Source of the DNA: Spartobacteria bacterium
Lineage (GTDB): Bacteria > Verrucomicrobiota > Verrucomicrobiia > Chthoniobacterales > Chthoniobacteraceae
DNA length: 5,446 nt
Assembly: GCA_025350985.1 (NCBI GenBank)
Contig: JANXWU010000528.1
Coordinates: forward strand, 1 to 5,446
Reading direction: 5' to 3'
Part shown: positions 1 to 5,121 of the stretch, piece by piece
Position numbering within the stretch: position 1 is the first letter of the stretch
How the letters are laid out: each line of letters begins with the position of its first letter
Notes under the pieces: model-generated
Told to the model about the DNA's origin: nothing
Seen by the model: only the letters and a program-made list of their open reading frames with translations
Database searches by the model: none
Made by a program: the position numbers and the translations under genes

Positions 1-141
1 ATAATTTTTGTCGATTTAATGTTGCAGTTGCGTTAAACAGGACTGGGAAGAGTTTCCCCTCCGAAATTTTTAGAACTTGGCGGACTGCGGACTCTCCGCC
101 GATGACCTCGGCTAGCATAACTGGAGTCTTAAACCCTCTCG
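1..141. repeat. Terminal direct repeat, copy 1 (circular-contig overlap)
   Basis: The first 141 bases recur exactly as the last 141 bases of the window. Both copies fall inside the 3' part of the rep reading frame, and joining them restores that frame and its stop. The length of 141 is a k-mer size used by a common metagenome assembler, so this is most likely the assembly overlap of a circular molecule and not a biological terminal repeat. The unique circle is 5305 bp. Confidence 0.95.
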
Positions 142-1045
142 AACGATGCCACCATGCACCGCAATCCTGAAAGTTTTTCGGTATCCGTGTCTGGTGATTT
201 TTATATGCATCCTTTGATGCATACCTCGCCGCGCCGCATGGCGTGTCCCAAACTTCCCAGATGCCACCAGCGCTCCAGCGCCTGGAGCGAGCATCAAACT
301 CTGCGCGGATGATGCGCAGCCAACGGTCGGCCATCCAGTCATACTCCGCGCCGCAGTAGATTGTGCGCTCGACGCGCTTCAAGGTTCCATCTCGTTCTTT
401 TTTCTTCCTCCACACTTTGCGCGTCTGCATTTCGTTGTGGATTGAACCACTGGTCAAGATGTGGATGTGGACTGCGCCACGGGCTTGAAATTCCATCCAC
501 CAGAGCCATTCGATTTTTTTCGCCCAACGTCGGCGGAGTAAATCGAAAAAATCACCTAGCTGTCTCTTGACCACTTTGCCGCTCCAGGGCGGGTCTCGGT
601 AGGTTAGCACGATCATACCGATGATGGGCGTCTCGGTGTTGCTGACAGTCCAATGCAACCGCTTGCGGGCTTTTTTACTCCGCTCGGTAATGGCTTCGCG
701 CTTAGGTTTAACCTCCGGCGTCCAATGGTCAGACTCATTGCAGGGTTTGTATTTGACGCGGATGTCGCGGCGATAAACTTCGATGCCAGAGACGTAAAAC
801 TCACGCTCGTCGCCGAAGCTGTGACGCAGATGGCTACATGATTTTGCCTCATCGCGCAGTAGCCGGAATTTTGCCTCCCGCTCTTCGTCGGCCTTGATTT
901 CCGGGGTGGTGGGATATTCCGGTGCCGGTGGACAATCGGTGTCCGCGTGCCATGCCTCAGACTCGGCTACTTTCCAAGCGGCCAGAGCCAAACACCAAGC
1001 CCGGTGTTCCTCGGCACTTTTTTTGTAGTGAATTTCCGGGGTCAT
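1..1045 (-). CDS. rep: Rolling-circle replication initiator protein (HUH endonuclease), C-terminal codon across the circle junction
   Basis: The frame opens at ATG 1045, just after an in-frame TGA, and runs open to base 1. On the circle it ends with a TGA made of base 1 (same as 5306) plus 5305-5304, giving 348 residues. Three family signatures are visible: motif I MIVLTYRDPPW from residue 144; the metal-binding HUH motif VHIHIL with His193 and His195; and the nicking motif YASKDAYK with Tyr275 as likely catalytic residue and Tyr281 as a second candidate. Downstream is IPKNFQDCGAWWHRSRG (288-304), like the conserved tail of filamentous-phage and plasmid Reps (VPxxFxxxGRxWGxSRG). A basic stretch ITERSKKARKRL (119-130) precedes motif I, also usual for this group. 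No helicase domain is present, so a host helicase would be needed. The protein should nick the origin and start rolling-circle synthesis. GAGG lies too far upstream (12 nt gap) to be a good ribosome site. The stop overlaps the next start as ATGA. Confidence 0.93.
   Translation of the reverse strand, partial: MTPEIHYKKSAEEHRAWCLALAAWKVAESEAWHADTDCPPAPEYPTTPEIKADEEREAKFRLLRDEAKSCSHLRHSFGDEREFYVSGIEVYRRDIRVKYKPCNESDHWTPEVKPKREAITERSKKARKRLHWTVSNTETPIIGMIVLTYRDPPWSGKVVKRQLGDFFDLLRRRWAKKIEWLWWMEFQARGAVHIHILTSGSIHNEMQTRKVWRKKKERDGTLKRVERTIYCGAEYDWMADRWLRIIRAEFDARSRRWSAGGIWEVWDTPCGAARYASKDAYKNHQTRIPKNFQDCGAWWHRSRGFKTPVMLAEVIGGESAVRQVLKISEGKLFPVLFNATATLNRQKL
271..289. repeat. 8-bp inverted repeat with 3-nt loop inside rep
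   Basis: CGCTCCAG, loop CGC, CTGGAGCG form a perfect 8-bp GC-rich stem within rep codons for about residues 253-259. A shorter relative, GCTCC-T-GGAGC, occurs at 1146-1156 upstream of rep. A hairpin here could be a replication-origin or packaging structure, since some ssDNA phages carry the origin inside the initiator gene, but chance in a coding stretch rich in Arg and Trp codons is also possible. Confidence 0.35.
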
Positions 1046-1077
1046 CGTAGGGCGAATACCTCAAATTGCCGGAATTA

Positions 1078-1091
1078 TGTCAATAATGACA
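1078..1091. promoter_or_regulatory. Dyad TGTCA-N4-TGACA just upstream of rep
   Basis: A perfect 5-bp dyad with a 4-nt centre overlaps the stop of the zinc-finger gene and lies 33 bases before the rep start. It has the form of an operator for a dimeric regulator. On the minus strand it also contains TTGACA (1083-1078), but no good -10 box follows at 17 bases, so I do not call a promoter here. Confidence 0.3.
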
Positions 1092-1373
1092 AGCAGGGGG
1101 AGCCGCTGGCGCGGCCTGAGCTGAGCCGCTGGCGCGGTCGCTAACGCTCCTGGAGCAGATGGCCACTGGCGCGGTCGCGACCGCTAAGGATCGCGAGCTT
1201 GTGACGCTTTCCCTGAGCTTTGCCAGCCCGTAGGCTGTCGGATGCCGCCATGCCCATGTCCGGCAGGTGTTGCCGCAATACAGCGCATGTCTGCGCATTC
1301 TAGCGGCCAGGGCGTAGCCGCAGACAATGCAGCTTCTGGTTGCGCCTACGGCGGTATTTGTTTTGATCGTCAT
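1080..1373 (-). CDS. Small zinc-finger protein upstream of rep
   Basis: The 97-residue frame starts at ATG 1373 and ends with TGA at 1082-1080, 34 bases before rep. Cysteines C15-x2-C18-x14-C33-x3-C37 form a likely four-Cys zinc-binding site, followed by RTWAWR, resembling small phage and plasmid zinc fingers with a CxxC...YCxxxC core. The last 45 residues are rich in Ala, Ser and Pro and show little fold, because the DNA there carries direct repeats and a palindrome. The gene is probably co-transcribed with rep and could bind DNA in replication or control of expression. No Shine-Dalgarno site precedes it. The cysteine pattern supports the N-terminal half well; the C-terminal half is less certain. 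Confidence 0.65.
   Translation of the reverse strand: MTIKTNTAVGATRSCIVCGYALAARMRRHALYCGNTCRTWAWRHPTAYGLAKLRESVTSSRSLAVATAPVAICSRSVSDRASGSAQAAPAAPPACHY
1102..1177. repeat. Three direct repeats of a GC-rich 13-16-mer, iteron-like
   Basis: GCCGCTGGCGCGG occurs at 1102-1114 and 1125-1137, and with one change (GCCACTGGCGCGG) at 1162-1174. The last two copies share the extension TCG. Copy starts are 23 and 37 bases apart, so the repeats are read in different frames of the overlapping zinc-finger gene. Their similarity is therefore at the DNA level. Placement directly upstream of rep would suit binding sites for Rep or for the zinc-finger protein. Function is inferred. Confidence 0.5.
1171..1184. 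repeat. Perfect 14-bp palindrome GCGGTCGCGACCGC
   Basis: The palindrome begins within the last direct-repeat copy and extends past it. It could be a protein-binding site or cruciform. It lies within the 3' half of the zinc-finger gene, about 125 bases before rep. Confidence 0.4.
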
Positions 1374-1375
1374 TT

Positions 1376-1495
1376 TTAGATGCCCAAGGGTGACAGTGGG
1401 CGCGGTGGGAAAGTGTCACATCCTCCAGATCTACGCAAGCAAAATAAAAGCCCGGCAAAGCTGTCACACTCTGCCGGGCTTGGATTCAAGCGCAT
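1376..1495 (-). CDS. Possible 39-residue leader ORF before the zinc-finger gene
   Basis: An ATG at 1495 opens a frame that ends with TAA at 1378-1376, two bases before the zinc-finger start codon. AAGGG lies 7 bases upstream, the most plausible ribosome site I found in the window. The peptide begins MRLNPSPAECDSF and is rich in Pro, Cys and Arg, with no known domain. The terminator hairpin at 1448-1481 lies inside it. It may be a leader peptide whose translation influences the hairpin, or a chance frame. Confidence 0.25.
   Translation of the reverse strand: MRLNPSPAECDSFAGLLFCLRRSGGCDTFPPRPLSPLGI
1390..1419. promoter_or_regulatory. Inverted GTGACA/TGTCAC pair, candidate operator
   Basis: GTGACA at 1390-1395 and TGTCAC at 1414-1419 face each other with 18 bases between. 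A third copy is in the loop of the terminator hairpin (1462-1467), and GTGACAGT recurs at 3669-3676 in the other intergenic gap. By eye, the hexamer is absent from coding sequence on either strand. Confidence 0.35.
1440..1481 (-). terminator. Rho-independent terminator after the structural operon (or attenuator before rep)
   Basis: AAGCCCGGCA (1448-1457) pairs perfectly with TGCCGGGCTT (1472-1481) around a 14-base loop. On the minus strand the stem is followed at once by TTTTATTTTG. A GC-rich 10-bp stem with a T tract is a standard intrinsic terminator. It sits about 95 bases after the stop of the last structural gene. Because a promoter lies between that stop and the hairpin, it may also act on transcripts heading to the zinc-finger and rep genes. 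Confidence 0.75.
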
Positions 1496-1551
1496 TGCTG
1501 CACCCTTTGGGACTGCGGTTGGAATGACGAAAAACCAAAAAGCAGCGCTGT

Positions 1552-1580
1552 ATAATTAGCTCACGGACTGCCGATGTCAA
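1552..1580 (-). promoter_or_regulatory. Candidate sigma-70 promoter reading toward the zinc-finger and rep genes
   Basis: On the minus strand a perfect -35 box TTGACA (1580-1575) is followed after 17 bases by AATTAT (1557-1552), four of six matches to the -10 consensus. The -35 box overlaps the stop codon of the last structural gene. Transcription would begin near 1545. The plus strand has TATAAT at 1551-1556 but no matching -35 and no gene downstream. Confidence 0.5.
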
Positions 1581-1996
1581 CGCGTTAATAATTCGATCAT
1601 GCAACTGCCCTGGTCAACTATATCATTGGCCGTCCCGCCACGGATTCCGAATTTTACGACGCATTGACTGTCAAGCGTCATACTTGGCAGCGGCAGTAGG
1701 GAGAGCAGGTCATAGAGTGCGCTAGCTGTCGCGACCTCTTGGCATTGACCGATGTCCGGTGATGCGTTGACGGATGAGACTACAGTTGCGGCTGTGGTAT
1801 TTTGAAAGATGACCTCCCACACGACCGACACTTTACCGTAGGTAATTTCGATAAAGGAATCACGAGCTGATGCGCCGTTTCCTTCGATTCGGAAATGTAT
1901 CGCTGCCAGGCGGAAATGCTTGAGCTGATTCGGCAACGTGAATATCCAGTCAACGCCGTCCCAAGACGGATCGAGCGAGAAATGCTGCGCATTCAT
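1577..1996 (-). CDS. Beta-rich virion protein candidate, paralogue of its upstream neighbour
   Basis: The 139-residue protein starts at ATG 1996, overlapping the upstream stop by ATGA, and ends with TGA at 1579-1577. It has no signal peptide or clear membrane segment and alternates hydrophobic and polar residues as beta proteins do. It is related to the upstream protein: RLAAIHF (29-35) matches RLIAIHF, FIEITYGKVSVVW (48-60) matches FVEIAFGGVAVIW, and VVKFG (113-117) matches TVKFG, with nearly the same spacing. I recognise no named family. Being last in the capsid operon, a minor capsid, vertex or spike role is likely. The two may form a hetero-oligomer. A different-frame ORF inside it (1992-1780) is judged spurious. 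Confidence 0.8.
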   Translation of the reverse strand: MNAQHFSLDPSWDGVDWIFTLPNQLKHFRLAAIHFRIEGNGASARDSFIEITYGKVSVVWEVIFQNTTAATVVSSVNASPDIGQCQEVATASALYDLLSLLPLPSMTLDSQCVVKFGIRGGTANDIVDQGSCMIELLTR

Positions 1997-2463
1997 TCAT
2001 CGTCAAGCCCAGTCAAATAAATTTCCAATTCGGCTCCATCCAGAGGCTCGACAACGACGGATGCGTTGCTGACCAAAGTAGTCAAGCCATCCTGCGCCAA
2101 CAAGCCGAATTTAACTGTGTGCCGTGATCCAATGATTAGATGGATTGGCAAAGCCATCTGTAAACCTTTGTCTGTTTGGTTCGGCATAACGCTAGACTGT
2201 GCAGGCAAGTTTTGACTCATAGTGACCCTTGTTAGCCCTGCGTCATCAACAAATGGCCCGTAATTTGACCATATTACTGCGACACCGCCAAATGCAATTT
2301 CTACGAACGCTGAGAGCGCCAAGCCTGATGGAGCCGGGGTTGTGGAATCAAAATGTATAGCGATTAATCGGCACGGTGATAGTTGCGTCGGAACTACACA
2401 AGACACCAATGATAAGGCTACATCAATCGATGCAGTGAGTGTGTATTGGCGTTGGTGTGCCAT
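1993..2463 (-). CDS. Beta-rich virion protein candidate, first of two tandem paralogues
   Basis: The 156-residue protein starts at ATG 2463, 12 bases after the capsid candidate's stop, and ends with TGA at 1995-1993, overlapping the next start as ATGA. No Shine-Dalgarno site is present, so translation is probably coupled. Conserved blocks shared with the downstream protein are RLIAIHF (32-38), FVEIAFGGVAVIW (53-65) and HTVKFG (115-120). The C-terminus is acidic (GLDDE). The pattern suggests a single beta-sandwich of jelly-roll size. A spike, penton or minor capsid role is inferred from its place directly after the capsid gene. No catalytic motif is seen. Confidence 0.82.
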   Translation of the reverse strand: MAHQRQYTLTASIDVALSLVSCVVPTQLSPCRLIAIHFDSTTPAPSGLALSAFVEIAFGGVAVIWSNYGPFVDDAGLTRVTMSQNLPAQSSVMPNQTDKGLQMALPIHLIIGSRHTVKFGLLAQDGLTTLVSNASVVVEPLDGAELEIYLTGLDDE

Positions 2464-2475
2464 CGCGATAATTTT

Positions 2476-3264
2476 TTACCGTGCCAAAAGCGCCAGACAG
2501 ACGGACACCTGAGGGCTGATGTTGTTTTCGTTTTGCACAAATCCAAGGTAGGTGCTCTCCTTGTTACCGGAATTAATTACCGGTATCAATGGCATCTGAA
2601 ATGCGCGGGACTGAGAACAAAACCAATCGCGGCCATAGTCTGCCTCCGATACGCCGCCGGGGACGGCTACCTTTTGATAAGCGGTGTCGGCGCCGGATAG
2701 ATACACCGCACCGCAGGGTATGTTTGTCGTAATTCCGAGGACTGCATAATCACGATTAGCTTGCAGTAGATTCGATCCTGCGGTGATTAGTTGGCTGCCC
2801 GTGTATCCAGCGGCAGCACCGGTCAGCGTCGCCTGAATCGTATTGAGTTTGAGCATCTCCGCACGTTGCATCAATTCGGCAAAGTCAATAAAACGACCCT
2901 GCACGCCGGGCAGGTTATCATAATACATCTGGAGCATGATTTGCTCCACGTCTCCAGCTGTGGCGGAGCCTGCGAGCGTGAGCGACAAAAGCTCTTGTGC
3001 TTCGACTTCGAGCATCATCCCTGCCGCGAAGAGATTCATAATGTTCGCCCCATCTACGACCTGGCGGAATCCGCGAGTCGTATCATGGCCGGAAGGTTTG
3101 ATGATTTGCATCCAGCCATCTGCTTGAGACTGACACCATGCTGATAGGATCATTGACTTTCCCATGCCGTTTTTTACGGTCAATGAGTCGCCAGTGACGG
3201 CTGCGGCTGCGGCTCCAGATGCTCCAGCGGCGGTGGTAAATGCTGTGACGAGTTCGATGTGCAT
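2476..3264 (-). CDS. Putative major capsid protein, possible double jelly-roll
   Basis: The 262-residue protein starts at ATG 3264 and ends with TAA at 2478-2476. After an Ala/Gly-rich N-terminus (12-24) it appears as two beta-rich halves: about 25-118, ending IMLQMYYDNLPG (109-120), and about 140-262, with NRDYAVLGI (170-178), AFQMPLIPVI (221-230) and the terminal strand VSVCLALL. A helical linker (125-139) lies between. Two similar-sized beta domains suit a double jelly-roll, as in FLiP-like and PM2-like phages, although 262 residues is short for that fold. It is the longest gene of the structural block and sits between a basic DNA-binding-like protein and two paired beta proteins, as expected of a capsid gene. 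It does not resemble the roughly 500-residue microvirus capsid protein. The fold is inferred; an otherwise unknown structural protein remains possible. Confidence 0.7.
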   Translation of the reverse strand: MHIELVTAFTTAAGASGAAAAAVTGDSLTVKNGMGKSMILSAWCQSQADGWMQIIKPSGHDTTRGFRQVVDGANIMNLFAAGMMLEVEAQELLSLTLAGSATAGDVEQIMLQMYYDNLPGVQGRFIDFAELMQRAEMLKLNTIQATLTGAAAGYTGSQLITAGSNLLQANRDYAVLGITTNIPCGAVYLSGADTAYQKVAVPGGVSEADYGRDWFCSQSRAFQMPLIPVINSGNKESTYLGFVQNENNISPQVSVCLALLAR

Positions 3265-3296
3265 ATGGTTATTGGGATATCGTGGTTTTGGTTTGG

Positions 3297-3563
3297 TCAG
3301 ATGAACTTCTTCCCCATTCGGCGATGCGATGGGCTGGATTTCGCCTTTGCTTTTGATTCTGCTTTTGCCATCCGCTTTTCAGCCATCTTGGATTTCTTCT
3401 CAGTGGCCTTAGCTGCTCGTTTGGTGGCCGCTACGAGCTTTTTAGCGTCGGCCTTGGCTGTGCGTTTAGCCGATGCAGCTTGGCGTTTGGCGACGGCAGT
3501 AGTCTTGGCCTTGGATGCCTTGGCTTTCGTCTTCAATGGATTCGTAGCTTTGCGCTTTGCCAT
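3297..3563 (-). CDS. Lys/Ala-rich basic protein, likely DNA-condensing virion protein
   Basis: The 88-residue protein starts at ATG 3563 and ends with TGA at 3299-3297, 32 bases before the capsid candidate. It contains about 24 Lys, 7 Arg and 23 Ala, only a few acidic residues and a single aromatic (Phe87). The AK, AKR and KAKA repeats recall histone H1-like tails and DNA-neutralising phage peptides such as microvirus protein J. It would probably bind packaged DNA inside the capsid by charge. No Shine-Dalgarno site is visible; an inverted repeat lies just upstream. The plus-strand frame opposite is a hydrophobic shadow caused by the Lys/Ala codons. Low complexity makes homology hard to prove, but charge and position support a real gene. 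Confidence 0.75.
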   Translation of the reverse strand: MAKRKATNPLKTKAKASKAKTTAVAKRQAASAKRTAKADAKKLVAATKRAAKATEKKSKMAEKRMAKAESKAKAKSSPSHRRMGKKFI

Positions 3564-3577
3564 GATTGGATGCTAAG

Positions 3578-3592
3578 CTTTGCATCGCAAAG
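3578..3592. repeat. Inverted repeat CTTTGC-ATC-GCAAAG before the basic-protein gene
   Basis: A perfect 6-bp stem with a 3-nt loop ends 14 bases before the start codon of the Lys/Ala-rich gene. It lies where a ribosome-binding site would be, so it might control translation or be an operator. Confidence 0.35.
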
Positions 3593-3660
3593 ATCAATTG
3601 GATAATGCCAATGCTGGTTTTTTCCCTACCACGTAGTATCTCTATTTTTTTTCAATGCCT

Positions 3661-3685
3661 ACATATATGTGACAGTTCCATTCTA
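3661..3685 (-). promoter_or_regulatory. Weak promoter/operator candidate for the capsid block
   Basis: On the minus strand TAGAAT (3685-3680) matches five of six -10 bases, but no good -35 box lies 16-18 bases upstream. ACTGTCAC (3676-3669) follows where transcription would start, and then the palindrome ACATATATGT (3670-3661). The shared motif with the other intergenic region hints at common control. Confidence 0.25.
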
Positions 3686-3705
3686 GTCTTTAGGGGAGCG
3701 ACATG

Positions 3706-3728
3706 AGTCTTTTTAATGATTAAAGACT
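3706..3728. repeat. AT-rich inverted repeat at the end of the upstream gene, weak terminator candidate
   Basis: AGTCTTTTTAAT and ATTAAAGACT flank a single G, pairing with a two-base bulge. The right arm overlaps the TAG stop of the upstream gene. The stem is AT-rich and no T tract follows on the minus strand, so termination there is doubtful. Confidence 0.3.
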
Positions 3729-4479
3729 ACTTTTTAGTCCTGACCCTTTGAGTGCTTTTTCGCCGATAGCGTTTGGTTGTTTGAGGGAATGATCTGCGTT
3801 CGATTTCGGCTATTTGAAGCTCGACTAACTTGTTGAGCGATTTTATCTCGTGCCCATTTTTGACCGCTTCATACGCGGCGACTCCGGCTTCCAAAAGCTC
3901 GACGGTGACTATGGTCAGCATCCAACCGACGACTAATTCAGCGGCGTTCGTAATTTTAGCGAGTTCGTCTTTTGCTATCTGTGCCACGCCTTCACGGGCG
4001 GATTCATTAAGTAAAATCATGATCCAAAGTGCTGGATTGATGAACGCGAGATTATCCGCCAAAGAGTCAAGCGCGATTTTATGCAGTTCATCCGCGAGTG
4101 TGTAGAGCATTTTTTTATTAGATAGCACCCAGAACGGGATTGCAGTCGTCTTGTAAATCTCTTTAATCAATATTGAGCTTGAGTCGTTCGTTAGAAGTTC
4201 CGTCACGCCTAGTTCGAAATCTGACAGTATGACATTGACTGCCTCAATCGGGATGGCGCGCGTTTTCCAATGTTTGAGCTTCCGTTTTTTTAGGATCGGC
4301 AGAACCTCTTCTGCGATTGTGTCTATGCCGTCGCCTACATCTTCAATCAATGTATCAATCGGGACTTTTTCGAGATTCTGAAAGTATTCGTGTAGCTTTT
4401 CAGCTTGCTTTTTTTTCTCGATTATTTTCCTTTCGAGTTCATCGATGTCCTCCGGTTTGAGTTCAGAAAAGGCTTTCAT
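3727..4479 (-). CDS. Helical protein with coiled-coil start, hydrophobic segments and basic tail; candidate virion membrane protein
   Basis: The 250-residue protein starts at ATG 4479, overlapping the upstream stop as ATGA, and ends with TAG at 3729-3727. Residues 7-37 are rich in Glu and Lys with heptad spacing, a likely coiled coil. Hydrophobic stretches lie at 144-157 (LAFINPALWIMILL) and 180-204 (ELVVGWMLTIVTVELLEAGV and on), the second long enough to span a membrane. The C-terminus is strongly basic (KRYRRKSTQRVRTKK). I recognise no family and no enzyme motif. In a tailless phage, such a protein could sit in an internal membrane with its tail on DNA, or act in host-membrane disruption. 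The preceding gene encodes a protein of like design, so the two may work together. Confidence 0.75.
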   Translation of the reverse strand: MKAFSELKPEDIDELERKIIEKKKQAEKLHEYFQNLEKVPIDTLIEDVGDGIDTIAEEVLPILKKRKLKHWKTRAIPIEAVNVILSDFELGVTELLTNDSSSILIKEIYKTTAIPFWVLSNKKMLYTLADELHKIALDSLADNLAFINPALWIMILLNESAREGVAQIAKDELAKITNAAELVVGWMLTIVTVELLEAGVAAYEAVKNGHEIKSLNKLVELQIAEIERRSFPQTTKRYRRKSTQRVRTKK

Positions 4480-5084
4480 GGGATTCTTGATTTGTATCGG
4501 CCATTTGGGTTATGAGTAAAAACTGGGTCAACGCGCCGTTGCTCTTTTGATGTGCGTGCCTTCATTTTTTTTACTCTATTGTTCATTTGCGCTCTCATGC
4601 CTAGCCCCATGTCATAGGGTGCATTTGGTTCAAGTTGGAGCATGTTTTTCGCGGGCGAATTGTCTCCTAGGACTGATTGGATGTAGTCCGCCATTTTTTG
4701 ATTGTAATCAGATTCGAGCTTGTATCCGCTGAGTATGCCGATCATTGGGCCTGCCAGTGGTATTTTTTTAAGTATCACCTTGCCTGCCATTAGTCCAAGC
4801 ACGCGACCGGCGATTTCTTCTCCGAGGACTTCCAGCCACGGGATAGCCATGCGCGGTATGACGCGCAGTGCGACGTTCATTGCTCCAAAGTAGATGGCCT
4901 GCTTCGCGACGGATGATGGGATGGCCGCTTGCTTTTGCTCCCCTTCAAAGTCTGGCTGTCGCGTCTCGGTCTTTTTAAGCGCATCCATTTTTTTCTTCAC
5001 GAAGGCGTCAAGACTTTCGCGCATGATTTTGAATCCTTTGTCGGATTCCGTCATTATGGCTTTGACTGCTTTGTCGTATGTCAT
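4476..5084 (-). CDS. Hydrophobic helical protein with basic tail; candidate virion membrane protein
   Basis: From ATG 5084 the protein has 202 residues and ends with TGA at 4478-4476, overlapping the next start as ATGA. An in-frame TTG at 5159 would add 25 residues and overlap the upstream gene by 38 bases. I prefer ATG because it leaves a clean 37-bp gap, though neither start has a ribosome site. Residues 1-50 are charged and helical, 56-122 are mainly hydrophobic (IYFGAMNVALRVIP, AGRVLGLMAGKVIL, IPLAGPMIGIL) with scattered charges, and the last third is polar and basic (NNRVKKMKARTSKEQRR). The Gly/Ala-rich hydrophobic core suggests membrane contact or insertion. No known family is recognised. 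A structural membrane or lysis role is inferred only from composition and position. Confidence 0.72.
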   Translation of the reverse strand: MTYDKAVKAIMTESDKGFKIMRESLDAFVKKKMDALKKTETRQPDFEGEQKQAAIPSSVAKQAIYFGAMNVALRVIPRMAIPWLEVLGEEIAGRVLGLMAGKVILKKIPLAGPMIGILSGYKLESDYNQKMADYIQSVLGDNSPAKNMLQLEPNAPYDMGLGMRAQMNNRVKKMKARTSKEQRRVDPVFTHNPNGRYKSRIP

Positions 5085-5121
5085 GGCTTTTTTAGCGGGA
5101 TATGGATTGCATATTTTGTTA

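Larger units (their letters stand above)
1374..1576. other. Intergenic control region between the structural operon and the zinc-finger/rep genes
   Basis: This 203-bp gap lacks a convincing long gene. It holds a minus-strand promoter at its upstream edge, a possible leader ORF, a strong hairpin followed by a T-rich tract, and three of the four GTGACA/TGTCAC hexamers found in the genome. It is the main candidate for transcription control and one candidate for the replication origin. Confidence 0.6.
3564..3726. other. Intergenic region between the hydrophobic-protein genes and the capsid block
   Basis: This 163-bp AT-rich gap has no gene I can support. It contains a hairpin before the basic-protein start, a T8 run (3645-3652), the palindrome ACATATATGT (3661-3670), a GTGACAGT motif (3669-3676), a minus-strand -10-like TAGAAT (3685-3680) and an inverted repeat at the end of the upstream gene. 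It may hold a separate promoter for the capsid block and is a second candidate origin region. Confidence 0.55.

Noticed and set aside
45..58. GGGAA-GAGT-TTCCC hairpin near the rep end
   Set aside because: A 5-bp stem in coding sequence with no flanking signal is expected by chance.
112..852. Several minus-strand frames of 62-79 residues and plus-strand frames within this stretch
   Set aside because: All overlap the rep frame, which carries clear HUH motifs across the whole span. They have no motifs and low-quality composition.
1551..1556. Plus-strand TATAAT as a promoter
   Set aside because: No -35 box at 16-18 bases and no plus-strand gene downstream; it overlaps the better minus-strand promoter.
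1780..1992. 70-residue minus-strand frame starting near the last structural gene's start, considered as a lysis peptide
   Set aside because: It is rich in Ser and Arg with no hydrophobic segment, and lies in a shifted frame of a gene supported by paralogy.
2446..3144. Plus-strand frames of 63-117 residues opposite the capsid candidate
   Set aside because: They are antisense shadows without motifs or upstream signals, and the minus-strand frame is longer and has operon context.
3149..3178. Walker A-like NGMGKS in the capsid candidate
   Set aside because: The first Gly of GxxxxGK(S/T) is missing (Val30), and no Walker B follows. The protein is not a packaging ATPase.
3259..3576. Plus-strand hydrophobic 105-residue frame resembling a membrane protein
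   Set aside because: It is the complement of the Lys/Ala-rich gene; Lys and Ala codons read in reverse give Phe, Leu and Ala. No ribosome site, and all other genes are on the minus strand.
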